64,000 bases of DNA from NCBI GenBank assembly GCA_947497475.1, contig CANMGS010000001.1, positions 1,385,747 to 1,449,746 on the forward strand, written 5' to 3'. The notes below the pieces were generated by a model that saw only the letters and a program-made list of their open reading frames with translations, searched no databases and was not told where the DNA came from. Positions 9,539 to 17,782 of the stretch are shown piece by piece. Origin of the DNA: an uncultured Amylibacter sp. (GTDB lineage: Bacteria; Pseudomonadota; Alphaproteobacteria; Rhodobacterales; Rhodobacteraceae). Made by a program: the position numbers and the translations under genes. Position 1 is the stretch's first letter; every line of letters begins with the position of its first letter.

Positions 9539-10177
9539 ATGGCCAGTTTTGACCAGAAGAAAATCACAGAAATTCATCAGCATTTGCACAGTCATTTGCC
9601 CTCGGATTCTGCGTTGCGCGTGAAAGCACTGGAAACGATTTTGGTGGAAAAGGGCATGGTCAAAAGCGAAAGCATTGATCGGTGGGTTGAGGTCTATGCG
9701 GATGATATTGGCCCCAAACGTGGTGCGCATGTTGTGGCACGGGCTTGGACAGATCCTGCGTTTAAAGAACGCTTGTTGGCAGATGCTGCAAGTGCCGTGG
9801 ATGAAATGGGATATAAAGGCCCTGCATCTGGACATTTGAAAGCGGTTGAGAATACGGATGACACACACAACGTTGTCGTGTGTACGCTGTGTTCGTGCTA
9901 CCCATTCGCGATTTTGGGCATGGCACCGAATTGGTATAAAACGGCTGCTTATCGTGCTCGCGTTGTACGCGAACCACGCGCTGTTTTGGAAGAGTTTGGT
10001 GTGAAACTGGCGGAGGATGTTGGCGTTCATGTTTGGGACAGTACTGCAGAGCTGCGCTATATCGTGATCCCGCAACGCCCCCAAGGCACGGAAAATATGT
10101 CTGTTGAGGAATTGGCTGCATTGGTGACGCGCAATTCTATGATCGGGACAGATCGCGATTTGAAAGTGGGTGCATAA
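9539..10177 (+). CDS. nthA: Nitrile hydratase alpha subunit, cobalt type
   Basis: Hydrates nitriles to amides, as an alpha-beta complex with a low-spin Co(III) centre. The metal claw is VCTLCSCYP, with Cys115, Cys118 and Cys120; the Thr in CTLC is the known mark of cobalt-type enzymes (iron types have CSLC). Length 212 aa is normal. An ATG at 9534 is in another frame. The stop overlaps the beta-subunit start as TAATG, the usual alpha-then-beta order of cobalt NHases being variable. Thiocyanate hydrolase gamma subunits are similar, but only two large subunits are present here. Confidence 0.93.
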   Translation: MASFDQKKITEIHQHLHSHLPSDSALRVKALETILVEKGMVKSESIDRWVEVYADDIGPKRGAHVVARAWTDPAFKERLLADAASAVDEMGYKGPASGHLKAVENTDDTHNVVVCTLCSCYPFAILGMAPNWYKTAAYRARVVREPRAVLEEFGVKLAEDVGVHVWDSTAELRYIVIPQRPQGTENMSVEELAALVTRNSMIGTDRDLKVGA

Positions 10178-10833
10178 TGGATGGTATTCACGATTTAGGT
10201 GGCAAATTGGGCTATGGCCCTGTGGATGTGAACGAACCAGAAGAGCCGTTTCACTATGATTACGAAGGCCGCATGTGGGCGATGTCGCGGATTGCGAAGG
10301 CACCCGATATCAATATCGACTGGTGGCGGCATGTGCGCGAGTTGATCCAAGAAGATGATTATTTGAACCGTCCATATTTCGACAGTTGGGCACAAACCAC
10401 GATTGCAACAATGATCGATTCCGAAGTGTTTACGACGGATGAATTGGCCAGTGGTGTATCAGCCACACCGCCCTTGGCAGATGTTCAAGAAGTGGACTAC
10501 GAAGGTGTATTGCAACAGAATGCCGAGATCGCTTTTGATTTTTCGCGGCCAGTGGATACAGAGCCACAGTTTGCAGTTGGTGATATTGTAGTGACGAATG
10601 CCGAAGGGCATACGGGGCATACACGATTGCCTGAATATGCACGCGGCAAAACAGGTGTGATCCACAGCTATCACAGCGCACATTGTTTCCCAGACGATTA
10701 TGCAAAGGGCAACCCAAGCGCACAGCATCTTTACACGGTGGCTTTTGCTGCGACCGAATTATGGGGTGACGACGCCAATCCGAACGACCGTGTGACACTG
10801 GAATTGTGGGAGAGTTATCTTGCACCAAAATAA
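10177..10833 (+). CDS. nthB: Nitrile hydratase beta subunit
   Basis: Partner of NthA, 218 aa, starting with the family signature MDGIHDLGGKLGYGPV and ending with an SH3-like barrel (TGHTRLPEYARGKTG, HSAHCFPD). It wraps around the alpha subunit and completes the active-site channel. Start and nthA stop share one base (TAATG), so the two are translationally coupled. The downstream activator gene overlaps its last bases. Confidence 0.94.
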   Translation: MDGIHDLGGKLGYGPVDVNEPEEPFHYDYEGRMWAMSRIAKAPDINIDWWRHVRELIQEDDYLNRPYFDSWAQTTIATMIDSEVFTTDELASGVSATPPLADVQEVDYEGVLQQNAEIAFDFSRPVDTEPQFAVGDIVVTNAEGHTGHTRLPEYARGKTGVIHSYHSAHCFPDDYAKGNPSAQHLYTVAFAATELWGDDANPNDRVTLELWESYLAPK

Positions 10834-11164
10834 CGACACACTAATCCCATTGCAGCGACTGGATGATCAGCCATCGTTTGATGAAGCATGGCAAGCGCAA
10901 GTATTGGCGATTGCCCAGAACCTTGTGGATGAGGGTGCTATTAAAGCTTCTGATTGGTCAAATGCGCTGGGTGTAGCTTTACGTAAACATCAAGTGGATG
11001 CAGACACTGACACACCAGAAGTATATTACAAAGCTGCGTTAGAGGCGCTAGAAACGGTTTTGCAGGACAAATGCGATGTCCCTCAAGGTTTGATGGATGA
11101 ACGCAAAGCGGATTGGACGTATGCCTATGAAACCACGCCGCACGGAGAGCCTGTAGAGCTTTAG
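10820..11164 (+). CDS. Nitrile hydratase accessory (activator) protein
   Basis: A 114-aa protein resembling the N-terminal helical part of NHase beta subunits (PSFDEAWQAQVLAIAQNLVDEG, PEVYYKAALEALE). Such proteins act as chaperones that insert cobalt by exchanging the alpha subunit. It starts with TTG at 10820 inside the end of nthB, with GGGAGAG six bases upstream. Its 3' end overlaps that of engB by four bases on the opposite strand. Confidence 0.85.
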   Translation: MHQNNDTLIPLQRLDDQPSFDEAWQAQVLAIAQNLVDEGAIKASDWSNALGVALRKHQVDADTDTPEVYYKAALEALETVLQDKCDVPQGLMDERKADWTYAYETTPHGEPVEL

Positions 11165-11811
11165 ATCAGTGTTGCTATCACAGAGCGAAGCGTATCAATC
11201 CCATCACCTTTTTCTGATGATGTCAGAATGATTTCTGGGAAAGCCGCTGGATGTTTTTGCAATACATCTTTGGTGCTTTGCAGTGACTTTTCAAGCTCTT
11301 TTCCGCGCGGTTTATCGCATTTGGTCATGATCACTTGGAACGTTACGGCAGAGCGGCCAAGCAATGTCATGATCTCTTCGTCCACTGGTTTTGCACCATG
11401 GCGACTGTCGATCAAAAGGAATACGCGACGCAGCGATTGGCGACCTGAAAGATAGGCTTTCAACAGGCGTTGCCACTTTTCGACGATTGCAACAGGAGCG
11501 TTGGCAAATCCGTATCCTGGGACGTCTACAAGGTAATGTTCTTCACCTAATGTGAAAAAGTTGATCTCTTGTGTGCGGCCTGGTGTATTTGATGTACGTG
11601 CCAATGCTTTGCGACCTGTTAAGGCGTTGATCAGGCTTGATTTACCGACATTTGAACGGCCTGCAAAGCAAACTTCTAAACGATCTGCTGGTGGCATGCC
11701 GTCCATTGCAACAACGCCTTTAAGGAATTCTGCACCGCCTGCAAACATTTTGCGGCCGATTTCGCGCTCTGAGTATTCAGGGCGTTCTGCAATTTTGAAT
11801 TCTAAGTCCAT
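11161..11811 (-). CDS. engB: Ribosome biogenesis GTPase EngB (YsxC/YihA)
   Basis: Essential GTPase for assembly of the large ribosomal subunit, 216 aa. G motifs visible: G1 GRSNVGKSSLIN, G2 region NTPGRTQ, G3 DVPGYG, G4 TKCD and G5 TSSEKG. Start overlaps the MOSC gene's stop by one base. It belongs with yidC and the MOSC gene in a conserved alphaproteobacterial cluster. Confidence 0.96.
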   Translation of the reverse strand: MDLEFKIAERPEYSEREIGRKMFAGGAEFLKGVVAMDGMPPADRLEVCFAGRSNVGKSSLINALTGRKALARTSNTPGRTQEINFFTLGEEHYLVDVPGYGFANAPVAIVEKWQRLLKAYLSGRQSLRRVFLLIDSRHGAKPVDEEIMTLLGRSAVTFQVIMTKCDKPRGKELEKSLQSTKDVLQKHPAAFPEIILTSSEKGDGIDTLRSVIATLI

Positions 11812-12566
11812 TAGAGAACCTCTACCTTGTCATTTACAGAGATTGTGCCAGATTTTGTAACAACACCAAAAACACCAAAATCGCGGTGATCCCAGTTGTC
11901 TTTCAATGTGTTCAAGGTTTGCAGATCAGAAACGCCAGTGTCTGGGTTTACAGTTGTTGCCATGCAGCGTTCAATACGTTCGATAATTTCAAACTCAACC
12001 TGACCGATGCGGAGATGTTTTCCAACCCAGTCAAACTCTTCCCATGGTTCACTTGTTCCATCTAACCAGATGTTGCCACGGAATCTGCGTTGATCCAGAG
12101 CAGAACCAATGGTCTCAGAGAATTTACCCAGTGATGCTTTGGTTAAGATGGACAGCGTTTGTGCGCTACTGTCTGTCATGCCGCGACCAGCTTTGAACAC
12201 ATGGGACGGCAATGATCGTTTGGGATCGCTGATTTTTGTAACCCATTCGATCAGATCGCGTGCATCTGATGCATCTTCTGGATTTACACTGATGTCATCC
12301 AGATCAGGGTGTTTTAGATGAATAACGCCTGTGTTTTCATCGAATTGAGATGTTACGGCCATTAATTTATACCCACGGGCACCGCGGGCAAAATTCAAAC
12401 AGCGTGCCCATTCAGGGTTAGCATAATCCACTTTGGCATCGGCATGTGCCAAAGCCCAATGGCGATCCCAAGGCATGGTTTTACCAGTTTCCAAGGCAAC
12501 CGATCCAAGTTGTTCACAACCGACACCCTTAATCGGGTGCCGCCACAGATCGGTTACTGTGATCAT
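11811..12566 (-). CDS. MOSC domain-containing protein
   Basis: A 251-aa protein with an N-terminal beta-barrel segment (VTDLWRHPIKG) and a C-terminal MOSC domain whose conserved Cys is in IERCMATTVNPDTG. MOSC proteins bind or hand over molybdenum cofactor sulfur and include YcbX/YiiM-type reductase partners. Its substrate is not known. It is tightly coupled: four-base overlap with yidC upstream and one-base overlap with engB downstream. Confidence 0.88.
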   Translation of the reverse strand: MITVTDLWRHPIKGVGCEQLGSVALETGKTMPWDRHWALAHADAKVDYANPEWARCLNFARGARGYKLMAVTSQFDENTGVIHLKHPDLDDISVNPEDASDARDLIEWVTKISDPKRSLPSHVFKAGRGMTDSSAQTLSILTKASLGKFSETIGSALDQRRFRGNIWLDGTSEPWEEFDWVGKHLRIGQVEFEIIERIERCMATTVNPDTGVSDLQTLNTLKDNWDHRDFGVFGVVTKSGTISVNDKVEVL

Positions 12567-14419
12567 TTGCTTTCCGCTTCTTCTTTTTTGAAGCGTTTAA
12601 AGATGTTGCCTAAGATATCAGGTTTCACACCTTGGCTGCGCATGATTGTATACTGTTGGATAAATGTGATTGTGTTGTTTGCCACCCAGTACAGGACAAG
12701 ACCCGCTGCGAATTGACCCAACATGAACATGAATACCCATGGCATCCACGCAAAGATTTGCGCTTGGGTTTTATCTGTTGGAGCTGGGTTCAGCTTTTGC
12801 TGCAGCCACATTGTGATACCCATAAGCAGTGGGTAAACACCGATAGAGAAGAAGGCAAAGATTGTGCCCGCTTCTGGAACACCCCATGGCAACAATCCAA
12901 ACATGTTTAAGAACGAAGAGGGATCAGGTGCTGATAGATCGTGAATCCAACCAACAAATGGTGCATGATACATCTCGATTGTTACAAAGATAACTTTGTA
13001 GAGTGAGAAGAAAATCGGAATTTGTAGCAAGATAGGAATACAACCCGCTGCTGGGTTCACCTTTTTTTCTTTGTACAATTTCATAACATCTTGCTGCATG
13101 GCTTGGCGGTCGTCGCCGTGCTTTTCTTTTAGTGCAGCCATTTCTGGTTGCAGATCCTTCATGCGCGCCATCGATACATATGATTTGTATGCTAATGGGA
13201 ACAACAACGCTTTGATCAATAATGTCAGGCCTATAATCGCCCAGCCCATGTTTCCGATCCAAGCATTCAGAATGTGTAGAACTTGGAAGATTGGCTTTGT
13301 TAAGAAGAAGAACCAACCCCAGTCGATAGAGTCGATGAAGCTGTCTACATTTGCTTCACGTTCATATCCTTTAATGATTTCGTATTCTTTGGCTCCAGCA
13401 AACAATGATGTTGTGATGCCTTGCGTGCTACCTGCCGCGATTACCATGCTTGGAAGGCGGGCATCTGTTTGGTAAGTGTCACTGTTTGCTGAGTATTTAG
13501 AAACAGAGTTAAATCCCTGACCTGCATTCGGGATTAATGTTGTCATCCAGTATTTATCTGTGAAACCAATCCATCCGTTCTGTTCTACTTGGATAGCGCT
13601 AATTGATGCGTTTTCACGTGGGTCGATTGCTTCATCTGGCATGTCATCATAATCGATTTCTTCTATCTCACCATCACTGGCGCGTACTACGCCTTCGTGA
13701 AGGATATAAAAACCGATTGTTTCAGGCTCACCTTGACGTGCAATAATACCGTATGGTGCAAGACGAATATCTGCTCCTGTTGTATTTTCGACAGACTGCG
13801 TAATGTTAAACAAATAGTCAGCATCAACTGAGATTGTACGGCGGAAAATTAAGCCTCTTCCATTTTCCCATTTTAAAGTAACTGGAGACGTTTCTGTGAT
13901 TACATCACCACTTTCAACAGACCATTCGGTGTTTGCGTGTGGAACATCATCATATGTTAAGCTGTCATAAGGTGTCCAGCCATGCAGGGCGTAATATGCT
14001 TTTGGCCCACCTGTTGGAGATAGCAAAGTGATCTTTTCGGAAGGGTCGTTTAGACGGACGTTATAGTCTGTCAGATGCAAATCATCGATGCGAGCACCTT
14101 TCAGAGAAATTGAACCATCAAGACGTGGAGTTTTGATTGCTACTCGGTTGGTTTTTGTCAAAGCCGCTGCGCGCGTACCGATAGCCTCTGCAGCATCCAC
14201 TGGTGCGTTGGTGGATTCTGATGCTGGTGCTGTTGCTACGATACTGGCATCTGGTTGTGTGCCAAGTGATTGATTTGCGCCGCCACGTCCATCTGCAACA
14301 ACTTTTTCTGGTGGAATAACCTCAGGTTGCTCTGGTGGGAAAATAAGGAACCAACCTATGATAACAAGGGCGCTTAGGGCCATGGCTAGCATTAGGTTTT
14401 TGTTTTCGTCGTCTTGCAT
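12563..14419 (-). CDS. yidC: Membrane protein insertase YidC
   Basis: Inserts and folds inner-membrane proteins, alone or with SecYEG. The 618-aa protein has an N-terminal membrane anchor (about residues 8-25), a large periplasmic beta domain, and the C-terminal insertase core with GWAIIGLTLLIKALLFP, PAAGCIPILLQIPIFFSLY and later helices. A lysine-rich cytoplasmic tail ends the protein. It forms an operon with the MOSC and engB genes. Confidence 0.97.
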   Translation of the reverse strand: MQDDENKNLMLAMALSALVIIGWFLIFPPEQPEVIPPEKVVADGRGGANQSLGTQPDASIVATAPASESTNAPVDAAEAIGTRAAALTKTNRVAIKTPRLDGSISLKGARIDDLHLTDYNVRLNDPSEKITLLSPTGGPKAYYALHGWTPYDSLTYDDVPHANTEWSVESGDVITETSPVTLKWENGRGLIFRRTISVDADYLFNITQSVENTTGADIRLAPYGIIARQGEPETIGFYILHEGVVRASDGEIEEIDYDDMPDEAIDPRENASISAIQVEQNGWIGFTDKYWMTTLIPNAGQGFNSVSKYSANSDTYQTDARLPSMVIAAGSTQGITTSLFAGAKEYEIIKGYEREANVDSFIDSIDWGWFFFLTKPIFQVLHILNAWIGNMGWAIIGLTLLIKALLFPLAYKSYVSMARMKDLQPEMAALKEKHGDDRQAMQQDVMKLYKEKKVNPAAGCIPILLQIPIFFSLYKVIFVTIEMYHAPFVGWIHDLSAPDPSSFLNMFGLLPWGVPEAGTIFAFFSIGVYPLLMGITMWLQQKLNPAPTDKTQAQIFAWMPWVFMFMLGQFAAGLVLYWVANNTITFIQQYTIMRSQGVKPDILGNIFKRFKKEEAESK

Positions 14420-14481
14420 CTCTGGGTCCTGAAAAGGTTGTAAAAGCGTCTGCTAGGTTCAATAGAAAACCCGCCGAAAGG

Positions 14482-15330
14482 TCAAGGTTTTTCGGTGTCA
14501 TTCGGGTTCGGGCGGACCAATCCTGCGAAGTCGAATAGACCTTGGTCCAAAAGGTGTGTCGGGCGGGCGTTCATTAGGCTTTTGAACATCACCTGACGGC
14601 GGCCTGGGCTGTTGGCTTCCCACTGGTCTAAAATCGCCTTCACCTGTTGGCGTTGCAAGCCGTCTTGAGAGCCACATAGATCACATGGAATGATCGGATA
14701 GTTCATGTCACGTGCGAACTTTTCACAGTCTTTTTCCGCCACAAATGCCAACGGGCGATAGACGAATAAATCGCCTTCGTCATTCACTAATTTGGGTGGC
14801 ATTGTTGCCAAACGACCACCGTGGAAAAGGTTCATGAAAAACGTTTCCAACATGTCGTCGCGGTGGTGCCCCAGCACCACAGCTGAACAGCCTTCTTCAC
14901 GGGCAATTCTGTAAAGGTTTCCGCGTCTTAGACGGGAACACATCGCGCAATATGTGCGACCCATCGGCACTTTTTCTTTGACGATTGAATATGTATCTTC
15001 GTATTCAATACGGTGCTCGACACCCATCTTTTCCAGAAATTTTGGCAACACCGTTGCAGGGAAATTTGGCTGACCCTGATCAAGGTTACAGGCCAATAAT
15101 TCCACAGGCAAAAGCCCGCGCCATTTCAGTTCATGCAGCACCGCCAAAAGCGTATAGCTGTCTTTGCCACCTGACAGGCACACAAGCCATTTGGCGCCGC
15201 GTTCGATCATGCCATATTGCTCGATCGCTTCGCGGGTTTGGCGCACAATACGCTTCCTAAGTTTCTTAAACTCAGTTGTGCTGGGCGCGCCTTCGAAAAG
15301 GGCGTGAATATCTGATGCGTTATCTAACAT
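14482..15330 (-). CDS. ttcA: tRNA 2-thiocytidine biosynthesis protein TtcA
   Basis: Adds sulfur to cytidine 32 of some tRNAs using ATP and an iron-sulfur cluster. Motifs: PP-loop [10 protein letters not shown], the two Cys pairs CAMC and CDLC that hold the cluster, and [20 protein letters not shown] use the ATG at 15330 (282 aa, [14 protein letters not shown]), with GGGGCG upstream; the open frame extends further to 15513 but that part runs through the repeat at 15418-15461 and is not family-like. Confidence 0.93.
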   Translation of the reverse strand: MLDNASDIHALFEGAPSTTEFKKLRKRIVRQTREAIEQYGMIERGAKWLVCLSGGKDSYTLLAVLHELKWRGLLPVELLACNLDQGQPNFPATVLPKFLEKMGVEHRIEYEDTYSIVKEKVPMGRTYCAMCSRLRRGNLYRIAREEGCSAVVLGHHRDDMLETFFMNLFHGGRLATMPPKLVNDEGDLFVYRPLAFVAEKDCEKFARDMNYPIIPCDLCGSQDGLQRQQVKAILDQWEANSPGRRQVMFKSLMNARPTHLLDQGLFDFAGLVRPNPNDTEKP

Positions 15331-15707
15331 AGCGCCCCTATACCGCGTGATTCCCTGATTTACCAGTGAACGCTTTGTTACAGGGGCGCGCGCTGGGGTA
15401 AGGCCGCCCGAAAAGGGCTGTATGGAATGCGTATGGCAGACGTATGGAAAGCGTATGGCACGCGCAGCATTAACGAAATAGCAATTGTATGCGGTTTCTG
15501 ATGCGGATTTCATTCACATTTGGTTGTCTGACGAAGGCCACTATGATCGGGATCAGCGGATCATCGGGGGTGATGTGATTGTCATCGATCAACATCCTAA
15601 TCACATGGGGTTTGGTTTTTTCGGTTATGTAAATGGTGTGCAGACCAGTGCTGTGTGGAAATATCATCATGGGTTAATACGCCGCTCCCTTAAATCAAAT
15701 GTACAAA
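15331..15707. other. Intergenic region upstream of ttcA, no convincing gene
   Basis: This stretch holds the 11-bp iterated repeat at 15418-15461 and otherwise nothing I can assign. Open frames exist on both strands (about 15485-15775 forward, 15470-15670 reverse). Neither has a good ribosome site or a family resemblance, and the forward one runs through the hairpin at 15714-15739. The promoter of ttcA should lie here. Confidence 0.5.
15418..15461. repeat. Four tandem 11-bp repeats around GTATGG
   Basis: Four units of 11 bases, consensus NCGTATGGNAN: CTGTATGGAAT, GCGTATGGCAG, ACGTATGGAAA, GCGTATGGCAC. Read as two units it is a 22-bp near-perfect direct repeat. On the reverse strand this is CCATAC spaced at about one helical turn, located 90-130 bases upstream of the ttcA start. 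Such phasing suits a protein-binding array, but no protein can be named. Confidence 0.7.
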
Positions 15708-15901
15708 TGAAAACGGCCGTCGGTGTGATCCGACAGCCGGGGAGTTCGTTAGCCGCGCGTACACGACTGCTATGACCTTTAGGCCGAAACCCTGGACATA
15801 CGTCATAACCTCCCCGACCTATAAATCGAGGAGTATCATTTCGGTTGATACCAACCGGTACGCGTGGGGCAACGACACCCCGAGATGAGCTGTGGCTCAT
15901 C
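15708..15901 (-). ncRNA. Candidate structured small RNA with its own terminator
   Basis: A GC-rich, strongly self-complementary block in AT-rich surroundings. On the reverse strand, CGGGG (15878-15882 region) can pair with CCCCG (about 15735-15739), then come two unpaired sides of about 13 bases, then CGCGTAC/GTACGCG (15756-15762 with 15858-15864) and internal hairpins. This closing stem, bubble and apical arm recalls 6S RNA, but I could not match a 6S consensus. A perfect 10-bp hairpin at 15714-15739 followed by TTTTC looks like its terminator. Alternatives: a reverse-transcriptase-associated RNA read from the other strand, or a 77-codon reverse frame (15667-15900), which lacks a family. Confidence 0.45.
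15709..15739 (-). terminator. Hairpin terminator of the candidate small RNA
   Basis: Arms 15714-15723 and 15730-15739 pair over 10 bp (one G-T) around a 6-base loop. On the reverse strand the stem is followed by TTTTCATTTG; on the forward strand there is no T-tract, so it should end leftward transcription. Confidence 0.65.
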
Positions 15902-16009
15902 CTGCGGTTAGGATAGGGGATGTGTTCGGGCTAGGGAAGGGGGAATGTGGGGGTGTTTTTTTCAAAACATTGCTAAAGTAGTAAATATATAGATTTCAAA
16001 AGAGTATTT

Positions 16010-17644
16010 ATGAAAAAGCGTGATATAATTTTCCAGAGACTTTTAGACTATGGGTTTTATCCTAAAGAACTGCCGCCTACTTTTAATACAAAAAATTTTG
16101 GAGCTACATTAATTGCAACACCAAAGATATTAAAACCACAGAAAGGTTTTTCTGGTGAGGTGATATTTTTAGATGGGGCAACTTTTCAAGGAAATCACAG
16201 AACTTTTGGAGTAATCAATCCAATAAACTATTCAAGTCTTTCTCATTATATTTCTAAGAAGTGGACTAAGATTAATAAAGTTATGTTGTTAAGTAAGTTT
16301 TCTGCATCTCAAATATCATTTCCAAATAATGTTACAGAGCATGGGCGTTCATTTTCTAAAGTAACGTTTACTGCGAAACGTAAGAAACAAGCATATCTAT
16401 CTAGTGCGTATCCTGCTGTCGTATACTTAGATATCAATAGGTTTTATGGATCAATTTATACGCACTCATTAGCTTGGGCTGCTTTGGGCAAGACTGAAGG
16501 CTTAAAGCAACACAGTGATGGTACACTAAGCAATCATTGGAGTGCAAAACTAGATCAATTAGTGAGAGCATGTAATCGCAATCAGACAATTGGTGTGCCG
16601 ATTGGGCCTGATACATCTCGTATCGTATCTGAGCTAGTGCTTTCGAGAATTGATATTGAGTTATCAAAAGGCAAATCAAGACTAAATAAAAAACAAGTAT
16701 ATCATAGTATTGATGATTATGAAATTGGAGCTAAAGACCAAGTAGAAGCAGAAAGTATAATAGCTAAGTTTGAAAAAGAAATTAGAAATTTTGAACTGCG
16801 AAGCCATGAGGGTAAGACCAAAGTTCTTTTTGGGGCAATGCCAGATAATTTAAATTGGGAGTATAAGTTTGATAGTTTGTTAAAGCTTAAAGACAAAGCT
16901 TTTCTAAATGGGTTGTTTGGGCTTATTGAGACAGAAAGACTACGTTCACCAAATGCAAATATAGTAGGATATGCCTTAAGCCGATTTGCGAAAAAAATTG
17001 CTGGTTGCGCTGACAAATCTCTTTCTTTGCTTCATTTGCAAAGATTACTTTTTGCAGCACCAAGATTCGTAAGTTGGATTGCCCCTCTCTTTGTTGGATT
17101 GAAGGGGGGCGATAAATTAGATGAAGGACAGAAACGTGTTTTGCGCTGGGGAATAGAGGAATGTGCTAGGAGGCATGATACGGTTTCACTGCTTTGGTTC
17201 TTATACTTACATCTTTATTTTGATCTGAAAATTTCCAGTAGATTGGTCAGATTGTGCTACGAGGTTGATTCAGTGCTAGTAGACCTGACACTGGCTCACG
17301 CATTTCAGAACGCGTTACTTAAAGGAACATTTGAGGATATTAAAGGTCGATATGAAACATCTACGCTTTCTGAAAGCGCATGGCTTTTTTTATACGAAGT
17401 AGAGAAGCGAGGTTGGACGTTCGCATATTCTAAGTCGCAAATTGGTACGGCAACTGATCCAAATAAGTTTTACAAATATATTAACAAAAATGACGTTCAT
17501 TTTTATTGTGTTAAGAATTTTGGTATCTCTGCTTTCAACTGGAACCTAAACGAAAGTGATTTCGATCCATATACTTTCGATGGAGTTTATGATGAAATGG
17601 AAAGTTATCACGACGATGATATAAATGCGTCTGAAATGTATTGA
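16010..17644 (+). CDS. Reverse transcriptase, Abi/DRT-like 'unknown group' type
   Basis: A 544-aa protein with an N-terminal RT domain and an all-helical C-terminal half. RT motif A is LDINRFYGSIYTHSLAWA with the metal-binding Asp at 141; motif B is GVPIGPDTSR at 195-204; motif C is YHSIDDYEIG with Asp235-Asp236. The THSLAWA extension after motif A and the W-LYE--GW signature (456-469) resemble DRT and Abi reverse transcriptases that protect bacteria from phages; I cannot assign the subgroup. Motif C reads SIDD instead of the usual YxDD. There is no maturase, endonuclease or integrase domain, so a group II intron enzyme is unlikely. The gene is much richer in A+T than its neighbours, which suggests transfer. 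Confidence 0.85.
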   Translation: MKKRDIIFQRLLDYGFYPKELPPTFNTKNFGATLIATPKILKPQKGFSGEVIFLDGATFQGNHRTFGVINPINYSSLSHYISKKWTKINKVMLLSKFSASQISFPNNVTEHGRSFSKVTFTAKRKKQAYLSSAYPAVVYLDINRFYGSIYTHSLAWAALGKTEGLKQHSDGTLSNHWSAKLDQLVRACNRNQTIGVPIGPDTSRIVSELVLSRIDIELSKGKSRLNKKQVYHSIDDYEIGAKDQVEAESIIAKFEKEIRNFELRSHEGKTKVLFGAMPDNLNWEYKFDSLLKLKDKAFLNGLFGLIETERLRSPNANIVGYALSRFAKKIAGCADKSLSLLHLQRLLFAAPRFVSWIAPLFVGLKGGDKLDEGQKRVLRWGIEECARRHDTVSLLWFLYLHLYFDLKISSRLVRLCYEVDSVLVDLTLAHAFQNALLKGTFEDIKGRYETSTLSESAWLFLYEVEKRGWTFAYSKSQIGTATDPNKFYKYINKNDVHFYCVKNFGISAFNWNLNESDFDPYTFDGVYDEMESYHDDDINASEMY

Positions 17645-17782
17645 TCGGCGCCCGATCCGAGGGGGGGTGAAGCACCCGCCCGTGGGGGCGGATCGGGTGC
17701 TGTCCGTGCAACGCACGGACAGGGTGCGGCAAGCGCGGTGGTTTGAATGATCTTTTGGAACGCGTGGGCTGAAGCCCACCCT
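17645..17782. repeat. Cluster of GC-rich hairpins after the reverse transcriptase gene
   Basis: Three inverted repeats in a row. First, 17648-17659 with 17689-17700 (12 bp, one G-T), enclosing a smaller GGGTG/CACCC hairpin. Second, 17700-17709 with 17713-17722, a perfect 10-bp stem with a 3-base loop. Third, 17764-17770 with 17773-17779, GTGGGCT/AGCCCAC, followed by CCTACG, which resembles REP-type intergenic palindromes. No T-tract follows, so a simple terminator is not certain. The last one reaches the stop codon of the small reverse-strand gene. Confidence 0.75.

Noticed and set aside
15485-15775. Forward open frame of 96 codons upstream of the reverse transcriptase
   Set aside because: No ribosome site, no family resemblance, overlaps a reverse frame of similar length and runs through the hairpin at 15714-15739. 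Probably not a gene.
15667-15900. Reverse open frame of 77 codons over the structured element
   Set aside because: Reads with many Arg, Gly and Pro as expected from a GC-rich folded RNA; the terminator hairpin lies inside the frame. RNA is the better explanation, though a small protein is not excluded.
16010-17644. Retron or group II intron reverse transcriptase
   Set aside because: No retron-type VTG motif, no maturase X domain or HNH domain, and no intron ends flanking the gene. Motifs and helical tail fit the Abi/DRT type better.
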